Assembly: GCA_902564265.1 (NCBI GenBank)
Contig: CACFAI010000001.1
Coordinates: forward strand, 1 to 64,000
Length of the DNA stretch: 64,000 bases
Direction: 5' to 3'
DNA from: an uncultured Pelagibacteraceae bacterium
Lineage (GTDB): Bacteria; Pseudomonadota; Alphaproteobacteria; Pelagibacterales; Pelagibacteraceae
A program made the translations under genes and the position numbers. Each line of letters begins with the position of its first letter. Positions within the stretch are counted from its first letter, which is position 1. Positions 21,769 to 29,841 of this stretch are shown here, piece by piece. A model generated the notes under the pieces. It made no database searches and was not told where the DNA came from. It saw nothing but the letters and a program-made list of their open reading frames with translations.

Positions 21769-22809
21769 ATGACGAAGGTTGGGGAGCACGTCACTTTAGA
21801 TATAATAGGTACTGAAAAAGAGTACGAACCAAAATTCTTTGAAAAACTAGTCTACAAGATATCAAAGAAAGCAAAGGTAACTGTTTTAGAGATTTCAAAG
21901 TATAAATTCGAACCACAAGGCTTCACTCTTGTAGCTCTATTAGCAGAAAGTCATATTAGCTTTCATACTTTCCCAGAAAGAGGAATTATAAGTTTTGATT
22001 TTTTTACGTGTGGAAAAGTAAATCCTAATGTTGCTTATGATATTTTAAAAAAAGAAATTAAACATAAAAGAATTGTTAAAAAAGAATTCAATAGAGATAC
22101 AATAAGTTATTATGATGATATTTATAGCTCACCAGGTTTAAAAAAATATTACATGGTAAAAGATGTTTTAGAAAACTTTACATCAAAAGTAGGTCAAAAC
22201 ATTGAAATTTTAGATTTAGAACAGTTTGGTAAATCCCTTTTTATAGACGGTGAGCTTCAAGTGGCAGAAAATGATGAACATTTGTATAGCTCAACATTTG
22301 TAAATTCTGGTTTAAAACTCAATCCATCAAATGATAAAACTGCAATTATCGGTGGAGGGGATGGAGGAGTTGCAAGAGAATGTATCTCTAAAGGTTTTAA
22401 ATTGATTGATTGGTATGAGTTAGATCCTGAAGTTGTAACAATGTGTGAAAAATATTTATCTAAGGTAGGTAAGAAAGCAACAACAAAAAATCATGTACAG
22501 TGTGTATGGGGAGATGCATTTGAAAGTATTAAATCAGTTGAAGATAATAAGTATGATAAAATTTATGTGGACTTAAACGATGATCAGTATTGTATTGATT
22601 TGGCCGCAAAAAATATCAAATCTTTAAAAAGAATTCTTAAGCCAAATGGAACAATAACTGCACAAGTTGGAAGCCAAGATAAAAAGCCTAAGCAAGTTGA
22701 TAAATGGTTAAATCTTTTTGAAAAAAGTTTTGGCAATACGTCATTAGATAGAGTTTATATCCCAAGCTTTGATTGTTCTTGGAATTTTGCATCTTCTCTA
22801 AATAAATAA
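21769..22809 (+). CDS. speDE: Fused S-adenosylmethionine decarboxylase / spermidine synthase
   Basis: Single 346-residue chain. Residues 1-110 form a SpeD-type AdoMet decarboxylase with AESHISFHTFPERGIISFDFFTCG; the serine in ESHIS is the expected self-cleavage site that becomes the pyruvoyl group. Residues about 115-346 form an aminopropyltransferase with IIGGGDGGVAREC, WYELDPEVV and YVDLNDDQY. The fusion would make decarboxylated AdoMet and use it in place to make spermidine, releasing MTA for the preceding mtnP-mtnA-aldolase genes. If cleavage occurs, the protein would be split into a short beta and a long alpha-SpeE chain. No putrescine-forming gene is seen nearby. Confidence 0.85.
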   Translation: MTKVGEHVTLDIIGTEKEYEPKFFEKLVYKISKKAKVTVLEISKYKFEPQGFTLVALLAESHISFHTFPERGIISFDFFTCGKVNPNVAYDILKKEIKHKRIVKKEFNRDTISYYDDIYSSPGLKKYYMVKDVLENFTSKVGQNIEILDLEQFGKSLFIDGELQVAENDEHLYSSTFVNSGLKLNPSNDKTAIIGGGDGGVARECISKGFKLIDWYELDPEVVTMCEKYLSKVGKKATTKNHVQCVWGDAFESIKSVEDNKYDKIYVDLNDDQYCIDLAAKNIKSLKRILKPNGTITAQVGSQDKKPKQVDKWLNLFEKSFGNTSLDRVYIPSFDCSWNFASSLNK

Positions 22810-23199
22810 TTAATATTTAGTATACTCTTTAATCTCTTTGATCTTAGATCCGGTGTGATTATTTATTTCTAACTTAATACTTGCTCGTTTGTCGTTTAAG
22901 AAGTGTATCTCTCTTGATAATAAAATGAAATGATCATCGAATTTTGAATCCTTTTCGCATTGTCTTTTATTATCTTCAATATCCCACAGTTTAGCATTTA
23001 TTTCTTTTAATTCAGAGAAAAGACTCTTAATCTTTTCATCAACTTTCACATTTTTATCATATTGTTCCTTTAAAGAATCATATTCTAAATTTATGAATTT
23101 TAATTTTTCTGCGTCTTTGATTTTGTCTTTTTTGATTTCAAGGATAGTTAATTTATCTAACAACTCACCAACAGATACTTCAACTAATATTTTATTCAT
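22810..23199 (-). CDS. DUF6165-like protein
   Basis: A 129-residue soluble, helical, charged protein. It opens with ILVEVSVGELLDKLTILEIK and has LWDIEDNKR and FLNDKRASIKLEIN, a pattern I associate with DUF6165, a family found beside glycosyltransferase genes. Molecular function is unknown. It abuts the speDE stop in convergent orientation and is divergent from a GT9 glycosyltransferase, consistent with a polysaccharide-related role. Confidence 0.65.
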   Translation of the reverse strand: MNKILVEVSVGELLDKLTILEIKKDKIKDAEKLKFINLEYDSLKEQYDKNVKVDEKIKSLFSELKEINAKLWDIEDNKRQCEKDSKFDDHFILLSREIHFLNDKRASIKLEINNHTGSKIKEIKEYTKY

Positions 23200-23231
23200 A
23201 AAATTTTATAGTGTGATAAATTGTTAAAAAT

Positions 23232-24161
23232 ATGTCTAATATATTAATCATAAAGCACGGATCACTAGGAGATATAGCTCAAGCTAGTGGGGCAATTCAA
23301 GATATTTATGATAACCATAAAGATGATTTTATTTATTTATTAACATCTCACGTATATTCAGATCTTTTCAAAAAAAATCCTAATATTAAAGAAGTAATTG
23401 TCGATAAAAGATTATCCAGGTTTAATTTGATCTATCTTTTTTCTTTAATGAAAAAAATTAAACAACATAAGTTTACAAAGGTCTACGATCTACAGAATTC
23501 TTCAAGGACCTCATTTTATAAAAAAATTTTATTTCCTAATTTAGGATCTTATAAATGGTCTTCTTCTGAAACTACTCTTCCAGCAAATGAAACTAAAAAA
23601 GAATTTGATAAAAAGCCAGTATTAGAAAGATTTGATCACCAATTAAAGATATCTGGTTTAAAAACATTTCACACTTTAAAGCCAGATTTTTCTTGGGGTT
23701 GTTCTAATATCGATAAACTTATTTCTAAATATAATTTATCTGATTATATATTGTTATTTCCATTCTGCTCTGAGCATTTAAAGCAAAAGAAATGGCCATA
23801 TTACAATCAATTAATAAAACTTATAAAACAAAATCATCCCAATCTAAAAATAGTGATAGCTCCTGGTCCTAGTGAAATAGAAAAAGCAAAAGAATTAGAT
23901 GCTGTTTCTATTCTAAGTGAAGACAAAGCTATTTCTATCTCAGAACTGGCAGGTTTAATAAAGAGAAGTAAATTTGTTGTCGCCAATGATACAGGTCCTG
24001 CACATATGGCAGCACATTTGAATGTTAAAGGTCTGTCGTTGTTTGGAAGTCATACGACAGCTTATAAAGTAAGTATTGAAAGAGAAAACTTTAAAGCAAT
24101 ACAAGTTAGTGATTTAAAAAACCTAAGTGCAGAGAAAGTTTTTGAAAGATTAGCTCTTTAA
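23232..24161 (+). CDS. Glycosyltransferase family 9 (heptosyltransferase-like)
   Basis: A 309-residue GT-B protein. ILIIKHGSLGDIAQASGAI is the usual N-terminal start of ADP-heptose:LPS heptosyltransferases, and VVANDTGPAHMAAHLN with LSLFGSHT forms the C-terminal donor-binding signature. It probably adds a sugar to the lipopolysaccharide core at the cytoplasmic face of the inner membrane. Its stop overlaps the convergent GT4 gene by 12 nt. The exact donor is unknown. Confidence 0.85.
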   Translation: MSNILIIKHGSLGDIAQASGAIQDIYDNHKDDFIYLLTSHVYSDLFKKNPNIKEVIVDKRLSRFNLIYLFSLMKKIKQHKFTKVYDLQNSSRTSFYKKILFPNLGSYKWSSSETTLPANETKKEFDKKPVLERFDHQLKISGLKTFHTLKPDFSWGCSNIDKLISKYNLSDYILLFPFCSEHLKQKKWPYYNQLIKLIKQNHPNLKIVIAPGPSEIEKAKELDAVSILSEDKAISISELAGLIKRSKFVVANDTGPAHMAAHLNVKGLSLFGSHTTAYKVSIERENFKAIQVSDLKNLSAEKVFERLAL

Positions 24162-25238
24162 AATTTCTAAATATTTTTTTAAGATTTCTGGCCAAAGAAA
24201 TTTTTTTGCATTTTCTTCTGCATTTTTTCCCAAAACCTTAAATTTATTATTCTGCAATATATCAACTAAACTTTGATAGATTTCATCCATGTTATTTCCA
24301 TCACAAAGTAGGCCAGTTTCATTATTGACAATTGCGTCAGACGCACCACCAACCTTTCCACCAATTGATGGAACTCCATATTGAGCAGCTTCAATATAGA
24401 CAATTCCAAATCCCTCTACAGATTTTTTATAAGAAATTGATGGCATAACAAAAACATTTGAATTTTTTAAGTAAGAGTTTTTTTCATCTTTAGATAAATT
24501 TTTCAAAAACAAAACATTACTCTCAAGTTTTAATTCTTTAATAAGTTTTTTCTGAGATTCCAAAGTATCGCCTTGACCAATACAAATATAAATTATGTTT
24601 GGGTAAATTTCTTTCAAATTTCTCAAAGACATAATTATTTTTTCATGATTTTTTCTTCTATCAAATCTAGCAACAGTAATTAGTCTTGGCTCTTTCCCTT
24701 CAAGTTTCTTTAATATTTTTTCATCAATTTTTGGATTTATTTCTTCTCTTTGAAATACACCTGGGTTAATAACTTTGATTTTTTCCTCATTAACACCTAT
24801 TTCAATACCTAGGTTTTTTGTGAAGTTTGAATTTGCAATGATATGATCGCAGTTGTTTAAAACTCTAACAACTCGTTTATTAAGAAAAGAATCTTTTTTA
24901 TGATTTATCTCTTTAGAGTGAATTAGACATGTTTTTCTTATTTTCGTATTGATGTTTTCTAAACTTTTCCAATGATCAGAGATGATATTTTTTACTTTTG
25001 TATTTTTTTGTAGGTAATTATTAATTAATGAAGCTTTTCTAAATTTTCTAAAGATTTTTGGCCCTCCGACTCTTTCAATTGAAAATGATAAATCTTCATC
25101 AAATTTTTCCTGCTGATAATGTTCATCAGCAAATACTTTAACCATCATATGTTCCGACAGTGATTTTGTAAGGCCAAACATAAGATTTTGCATACCTCCA
25201 ACATCAGGTGGAAAATTTCTTGTGATAATTAAATTCAT
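24150..25238 (-). CDS. Glycosyltransferase family 4
   Basis: A 362-residue GT-B enzyme. It opens with TRNFPPDVGGMQNLMFGLTKS, has the middle motif TVARFDRRKNHEKII (start of the GT1/4 domain) and the donor-binding EGFGIVYIEAAQYGVPSIGG, with both conserved glutamates. It likely builds surface polysaccharide or a glycolipid. Its start overlaps the redoxin gene's stop by 1 nt on the same strand. Donor and acceptor are unknown. Confidence 0.85.
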   Translation of the reverse strand: MNLIITRNFPPDVGGMQNLMFGLTKSLSEHMMVKVFADEHYQQEKFDEDLSFSIERVGGPKIFRKFRKASLINNYLQKNTKVKNIISDHWKSLENINTKIRKTCLIHSKEINHKKDSFLNKRVVRVLNNCDHIIANSNFTKNLGIEIGVNEEKIKVINPGVFQREEINPKIDEKILKKLEGKEPRLITVARFDRRKNHEKIIMSLRNLKEIYPNIIYICIGQGDTLESQKKLIKELKLESNVLFLKNLSKDEKNSYLKNSNVFVMPSISYKKSVEGFGIVYIEAAQYGVPSIGGKVGGASDAIVNNETGLLCDGNNMDEIYQSLVDILQNNKFKVLGKNAEENAKKFLWPEILKKYLEILKS

Positions 25239-25792
25239 TATTTAAACCATTTTATACTGCATCCCATACTAGGATATTGTTCTTTCGGACCTTGTTGGGT
25301 TTTAGCAATTAGCTTCATTGATTTAAGCAACTCACTTTCACCCGAACCCACAGGCTTTAAATCATTTAATTCTCTTATTCTTCCTCTGTAATTGAGCTCA
25401 AGGTTTTTGTTGTAGCCAAAGAAGTCTGGTGTACACACTGCATCATATTTTTTTGCAACTTCTTGAGTTTCATCAATTAAATAAGGAAATGAAAAATTAT
25501 ATCTTTCAGAAAACTTTTTCATGTTTTCAAAAGAGTCTTCAGGATAGTTTTTGGTATCATTTGACATTATCGCAACTGAGTTGATGCCATCTTCTTTAAG
25601 TTTTGCACAATCATCTGCAAGTTCTCTTATTATAGCTTTTACATAAGGACAATGATTGCAAATAAACATTATCAAAGTTCCATTATCGCCTTTGACATCA
25701 TTCAATGTTAATAATTCCCCATTAATTGATTTAAGCTTAAAATCTATTGCATTCAGACCGAAATCACATATTGGAGTTTTTAAAAGTGCCAT
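25238..25792 (-). CDS. Redoxin / AhpC-TSA-family thioredoxin-like protein
   Basis: A 184-residue protein with a thioredoxin fold. MFICNHCPYVKAIIREL carries a CxxC (CNHC) redox pair, and YNFSFPYLIDETQEVAKKYDAVCTPDFFGY has the cis-proline-type region. This subgroup of AhpC/TSA-like proteins is widespread but its partner is generally unknown. No signal peptide is present, so it acts in the cytoplasm. It shares the transcript of the GT4 gene and is divergent from the gamma carbonic anhydrase gene. Confidence 0.8.
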   Translation of the reverse strand: MALLKTPICDFGLNAIDFKLKSINGELLTLNDVKGDNGTLIMFICNHCPYVKAIIRELADDCAKLKEDGINSVAIMSNDTKNYPEDSFENMKKFSERYNFSFPYLIDETQEVAKKYDAVCTPDFFGYNKNLELNYRGRIRELNDLKPVGSGESELLKSMKLIAKTQQGPKEQYPSMGCSIKWFK

Positions 25793-25809
25793 GTTAGAAT
25801 ATATAAATT

Positions 25810-26322
25810 ATGTTTTACGATTTGGAAAATAAAAAACCAAAAAACTCTGGCGAAAATTGGGTAGCACCTAATGCTGTTATCATTGGAGATGTAACGTTAG
25901 ACAAGAATACAAGTGTTTGGTTTAATGCAACCTTAAGAGGTGACATTGAAAATATTCATATTGGTGAGGGATCAAACGTTCAGGATGGTTGTGTATTACA
26001 CACTGACCCAGGTTGTCCTTTAAAGGTTGGAAAAAATGTAACCATCGGACATCTAGTGATGCTTCATGGATGCACAATAGGGGACAATAGTTTAATTGGA
26101 ATTGGTGCAGTGATCCTCAACAAAGCAAGGATAGGAAAAAATTGCATTATAGGCGCAAAGGCTTTAATAACAGAAAATAAAGAGATACCAGATAATTCTT
26201 TAGTTGTAGGGTCTCCAGGAAAAATTATTAGACAAGTAACTGAAGAAGAGAAAAAAGCAGTCTTTGAAAACACTAAACACTATCAAGACAATTGGAAAAA
26301 ATATTCTAAATCAATTTTTTAA
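25810..26322 (+). CDS. Gamma carbonic anhydrase family protein
   Basis: A 170-residue left-handed beta-helix protein of the YrdA/PaaY/gamma-CA group. Hexapeptide-type turns run through the chain, and the three zinc-ligand histidines fit VLHTDPG and IGHLVMLHGC. Members can hydrate CO2 or hydrolyse thioesters; many have uncertain activity. It starts 17 nt from the divergent redoxin gene and is followed after 3 nt by a small secreted protein. Confidence 0.85.
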   Translation: MFYDLENKKPKNSGENWVAPNAVIIGDVTLDKNTSVWFNATLRGDIENIHIGEGSNVQDGCVLHTDPGCPLKVGKNVTIGHLVMLHGCTIGDNSLIGIGAVILNKARIGKNCIIGAKALITENKEIPDNSLVVGSPGKIIRQVTEEEKKAVFENTKHYQDNWKKYSKSIF

Positions 26323-26325
26323 TTT

Positions 26326-26703
26326 ATGAAAAAACTATCTCTTTATATCTTTTTGAATTTAATGTTGTGTAACTTTGGTTATGCAAATAATTTTAGCTAC
26401 ACATGTTCATTTGAAACTCATTTTAAAGTTTCTGACATTAGTAACTGGAAATATAAAGAAACAATGAAATTTAAAATTTATAACTCCAAAAATAATCTTA
26501 AAATTTATGATTATGAAATTGAATATGAACGTGATGAACATGTAATTTTAGTCAATAATCAAAATGAGGTAGTTGCCTATAGAATTGACTCGGACAAAAT
26601 AGGTACTCTTGTAATTAATAAAAAAACATTGTTTGCGAAACATCAAAATATGTATTTTGATAATGAAGGTGGAGGAGAATATAATATTGGTAAATGTTAT
26701 TAA
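26326..26703 (+). CDS. Small secreted protein of unknown function
   Basis: A 125-residue protein with a signal peptide (MKKLSLYIFLNLMLCNFGYA, cleavage near residue 20-21). The mature part is mostly beta-strand in character, with one cysteine near each end (SYTCSFE and IGKCY) that could form a disulfide. No family recognised. It follows the gamma carbonic anhydrase gene by 3 nt and ends about 70 bp before the repeat that bounds the next two-gene cassette. Confidence 0.6.
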   Translation: MKKLSLYIFLNLMLCNFGYANNFSYTCSFETHFKVSDISNWKYKETMKFKIYNSKNNLKIYDYEIEYERDEHVILVNNQNEVVAYRIDSDKIGTLVINKKTLFAKHQNMYFDNEGGGEYNIGKCY

Positions 26704-26771
26704 ATGATTATAAGTTTTGTAAAAAAAAAAGATCAATGACCGGTTTATTAATTAGAAAAATTCAAGACTAG

Positions 26772-26785
26772 GGAACTAACCAAGT
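26772..26785. repeat. Left copy of a 14-bp direct repeat flanking a two-gene cassette
   Basis: GGAACTAACCAAGT matches GGAACTAGCCAAGT at 28366-28379 with one difference. On the minus strand the left copy reads Thr-Trp-Leu-Val-Pro-stop, exactly as the real C-terminus of the PNPOx-like gene does at the right copy. This is the pattern left when an element integrates at the 3' end of a gene. Confidence 0.55.
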
Positions 26786-27551
26786 GATAAGAGCTTTTTT
26801 AATTAAAAATTTATTGTCTGCAGATAAAAAAACTAAAAAAAGACTTAAATTTTTCTCTGAACTTGGAATTTTTTTTGTATTAGCAGCACTTATCTCATCG
26901 GGAATATCTATATTTTTTGAAAATAAACTAAATGAAAAAAAGAGTAGAATCATTAAGCTTGAACTTGAAGAATTTAAAATTCAAGAATGGCTTACTGATG
27001 CGCCAAGTAGAAATTTAAATAATAAGATAGGAAAATTTAATTTTGACACAATTGAAAACTACAGTTTTTTTAATATCAGTAAAAAAAGATATTATTTCTA
27101 TCTTCTAAGATGGTACCCTCTTACTATAAACTATGCGATTGATGATATTGAGCTTATAGATAATGATGAACTAAAGAAAAAATATAATTTTAAAAAGATA
27201 AAAGACACAAATCAGGCAGCTCTTAATTATATATATGCAATAAGTGACAAGCTTCCGTCAAATAAGGATGAATATTTAACTAAAGAAGAAATAGAAGAAA
27301 TAGAAAAAGTATTTATTGATATACCATTTAAAGAAATAATATTTCACCTAGATCAATCAGAATTTAATACGCTACAAATAAATTTGTTTTTTCAAGAATA
27401 CAATTCAATTGTTGATAAAGAGAAAGAAATTATTACTAAACAAATTATAGAGATGACTAATAAGTCTACAAATGCAATTTTATATGCATTTATATTTCAA
27501 TTAGTTATATTTTCTTTAGTCCAGGTTTTTGAATTGAGAGAAATCTCATGA
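26784..27551 (+). CDS. Unknown membrane protein, first gene of paired cassette
   Basis: A 255-residue protein starting at GTG. One hydrophobic segment lies near residues 26-45 (ELGIFFVLAALISSGISIFF) and another at the C-terminus (about 232-250, ILYAFIFQLVIFSLVQVF). Between them is a large, highly charged, probably helical domain that would face the periplasm. This resembles a receptor-like sensor topology but there is no HAMP, kinase or methyl-accepting domain. It overlaps the next gene by 4 nt, which has the same architecture. No family recognised; function unknown. Confidence 0.6.
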   Translation: MIRAFLIKNLLSADKKTKKRLKFFSELGIFFVLAALISSGISIFFENKLNEKKSRIIKLELEEFKIQEWLTDAPSRNLNNKIGKFNFDTIENYSFFNISKKRYYFYLLRWYPLTINYAIDDIELIDNDELKKKYNFKKIKDTNQAALNYIYAISDKLPSNKDEYLTKEEIEEIEKVFIDIPFKEIIFHLDQSEFNTLQINLFFQEYNSIVDKEKEIITKQIIEMTNKSTNAILYAFIFQLVIFSLVQVFELREIS

Positions 27552-28348
27552 GAAGAGGAAGGGGGAAACTTTCACCTATTAATTGGACGTTGGTACTCTT
27601 AGCTGGAATATTTCAAATGTTAACCTTAATTTTTGATCAAATTGTTATTCAATATGAGGAAGAACTTCGTAAATCTAATTATGAGATAATAACTAAATCA
27701 GAAAGTAGATCTGCTTATCTTAAAATGAATAATAGAGTAAATGATTTTTTATTAGCTTTTGAAAACACAGTATTCTTAGTATCTTCATCAAATTTTTCTG
27801 AAGATAAAAAGAAATTTTATTACTTTTCAAATATTCTTGATCAAACGAGGCTAATGGAAGATATTTTAACTGATAAAATGGTTATTGACGGACTATCTGG
27901 ACGTACAATTCAAGCTGCTAATACTGATAATGAAAAATTAGATCAAAAAATATTTTCTTTTGAAGAATACTTTAAGAGACTAATTGATGATAATCATTGG
28001 TTGACAGAACAATTTGATAAAGACAATAATTTTGAAATTAAATATACAGATCTTGAAGGCAATGAAAAAACAGTAAGTGCATTGGTAACTATAAAATCTT
28101 TTGTAGAACACAATAACAATTACTTACAAGATTTGTTAGAAGCTATGGCTGAACTCGGAATAAAATCGTCTTCTGATCTAGATAGTTTAATAAATACTTC
28201 ATCAAAAGTAGAAAATAGAAAACAATTGTTGTTATTATTAGGTGTATCATCACAATTATTGAGTTTATTGTGTTTGCTTATATTATTTAGAAGATTGTTA
28301 ATGATAAATATTAGTCTCGTTGGATCTAAAAGTAGGATCAGTAAGTAG
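27548..28348 (+). CDS. Unknown membrane protein, second gene of paired cassette
   Basis: A 266-residue protein with an N-terminal membrane segment (about 12-30, INWTLVLLAGIFQMLTLIF), a long charged helical region, and a C-terminal hydrophobic segment (about 227-252, QLLLLLGVSSQLLSLLCLLILF). The layout mirrors the gene before it, and the ATGA overlap implies equal expression, so the two products probably form a heteromeric membrane complex. No domain is recognised. Together they make up nearly the whole segment between the two 14-bp repeats. Confidence 0.6.
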   Translation: MRRGRGKLSPINWTLVLLAGIFQMLTLIFDQIVIQYEEELRKSNYEIITKSESRSAYLKMNNRVNDFLLAFENTVFLVSSSNFSEDKKKFYYFSNILDQTRLMEDILTDKMVIDGLSGRTIQAANTDNEKLDQKIFSFEEYFKRLIDDNHWLTEQFDKDNNFEIKYTDLEGNEKTVSALVTIKSFVEHNNNYLQDLLEAMAELGIKSSSDLDSLINTSSKVENRKQLLLLLGVSSQLLSLLCLLILFRRLLMINISLVGSKSRISK

Positions 28349-28361
28349 TAGTCAAAATAGT

Positions 28362-28961
28362 TTAAGGAACTAGCCAAGTATCCTTTTTATTTTCCAAATC
28401 AAATTTTGCTCTTCGATGTCCTTTTGCTGCAAGATATAACCACTCAATAGATTTAATCTTACATTGTATGACAGTGAAATTTTTATAACCTCTTTCACTT
28501 TGCTCTTTGGTATAATCAAAATTATCTAAGTCAGGCTTTAATCCTGATGTTGGAACATCAGATACTGTTCCTGGACCATTATCAACCAAATAACATTTAC
28601 GGCTTATATGTTGAGTTTTCTTCCAAGAATTTTTTGTTATGTCGTTTTTATGATTAATAATGCAGTTTACTTTAAGTCTAACCTGAATTTTTTCATCCTT
28701 ATCGTAAAATAATAGAGCAGCATTGGAATTATTTTTAAGTAATTCAATTTTATCTGATCTTATATCACTATGGAATTGAACTAAGTTATTTTGTTGATCT
28801 GATTTTCTTAAAACAACTATTCTTCCATCTACATCGTTATTATGACCACATATAAAAGTGGGAATTCTAAATTGAGAACTTCTATTAGTCACTGCATCAT
28901 CTAGCATTGACCAGATTTTCTTCTTAATTTCTGTGAAGTCTTCATAGTACGCAGGTTGCAT
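28362..28961 (-). CDS. Pyridoxamine 5'-phosphate oxidase-like flavin-binding protein
   Basis: A 199-residue split-barrel protein. RIVVLRKSDQQNNLVQFHSDIRSDKIELLKNN matches the FMN-binding core of PNPOx-like proteins (compare the RxVxL...TDxRSxKxxxL pattern of PdxH). It ends with LAAKGHRRAKFD, resembling the PdxH C-terminal region but not identical, so true PdxH activity is uncertain. It follows the beta-hydroxyacid dehydrogenase gene by 4 nt on the same strand. Its extreme 3' end is duplicated at 26772. Confidence 0.75.
   Translation of the reverse strand: MQPAYYEDFTEIKKKIWSMLDDAVTNRSSQFRIPTFICGHNNDVDGRIVVLRKSDQQNNLVQFHSDIRSDKIELLKNNSNAALLFYDKDEKIQVRLKVNCIINHKNDITKNSWKKTQHISRKCYLVDNGPGTVSDVPTSGLKPDLDNFDYTKEQSERGYKNFTVIQCKIKSIEWLYLAAKGHRRAKFDLENKKDTWLVP
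28366..28379. repeat. Right copy of the 14-bp direct repeat, inside the 3' end of the PNPOx-like gene
   Basis: GGAACTAGCCAAGT encodes, on the minus strand, the last residues TWLVP and part of the stop context of the PNPOx-like protein. It pairs with the left copy at 26772, about 1.6 kb away. Confidence 0.55.
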
Positions 28962-28965
28962 ACTT

Positions 28966-29835
28966 TTACTTTCTAAATCTTTTTATTAAGCTTGAAGTAT
29001 CCCATCTTTTACCACCCATATCTTGAACTTCAGCATAATACTTATCAATTATTTCTGTGATTGGTAATAGGGATCCATTGTTCTTTGCTTCTTCCATTGC
29101 AATTTTAAGATCTTTTCTCATCCAATCTACAGCAAATCCAAAATTAAATTTATCTTCTAACATTGTTTTATATCGGTTCTCCATTTGCCAAGATTGTGCA
29201 GCACCTTTTGAAATAACTTCAATGACATCTTTCATGTTTAATCCTGCTTTTTCGCCAAAGTTAATTGCTTCAGATAATCCTTGTACTAATCCTGCAATAC
29301 AAATTTGATTAACCATCTTTGCTAATTGACCTGAACCAGATTTACCTAACAACTTTACTTTTTTGCTATAACAATCAATTTTATCTAATGCTTTGTCATA
29401 ATCTCCTTGGTCTCCACCAACCATTACAGTTAATGCACCATTTTCAGCACCTGCTTGACCACCAGATACGGGTGCATCTAAAAAACCGAAACCATTTTTT
29501 TTTGCGTACGAATAAATTTCTCTTGCTATTGTAGCGGAAGCAGTAGTGTTGTCGATGTAAACTGCTCCTTTTTTAATTGATTTAAATATTCCATTTTCAC
29601 CAAATGTAACTTCTCTTAAATCGTTATCGTTTCCTACACAAGTGAAAACATAATCAGCGTCTTTCGCTGCATCTTTAGGTGTGTCAGCTTTTTTACCTTT
29701 AAATTCTTTAAGCCATTTGTCAGCTTTAGCTCCTGTTCTATTATAAACAGTTACATTGTGCCCACCTTTTGATATATATCCAGCCATGGGATATCCCATT
29801 ACACCAAGACCAATGAAAGCAACGTTACAAGACAT
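28966..29835 (-). CDS. Beta-hydroxyacid dehydrogenase (3-hydroxyisobutyrate / tartronate semialdehyde reductase family)
   Basis: A 289-residue NAD(P)-dependent oxidoreductase. VAFIGLGVMGYPMAGYI is the dinucleotide-binding motif, DAPVSGGQAGAENGALTVMVGG the substrate-binding motif, and SGSGQLAKMVNQIC holds the catalytic lysine. The family includes 3-hydroxyisobutyrate dehydrogenase, tartronate semialdehyde reductase and glyoxylate/succinic semialdehyde reductase; the sequence alone does not decide. It is divergent from an MFS transporter by 6 nt and co-transcribed with the PNPOx-like gene. Confidence 0.85.
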   Translation of the reverse strand: MSCNVAFIGLGVMGYPMAGYISKGGHNVTVYNRTGAKADKWLKEFKGKKADTPKDAAKDADYVFTCVGNDNDLREVTFGENGIFKSIKKGAVYIDNTTASATIAREIYSYAKKNGFGFLDAPVSGGQAGAENGALTVMVGGDQGDYDKALDKIDCYSKKVKLLGKSGSGQLAKMVNQICIAGLVQGLSEAINFGEKAGLNMKDVIEVISKGAAQSWQMENRYKTMLEDKFNFGFAVDWMRKDLKIAMEEAKNNGSLLPITEIIDKYYAEVQDMGGKRWDTSSLIKRFRK

Positions 29836-29841
29836 AATTTA

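Noticed and set aside
26768-26953. Minus-strand ORF of 61 aa ending in TWLVP
   Set aside because: Most of it is the antisense of the first cassette gene; only the last few codons are meaningful, as the duplicated 3' end of the PNPOx-like gene.
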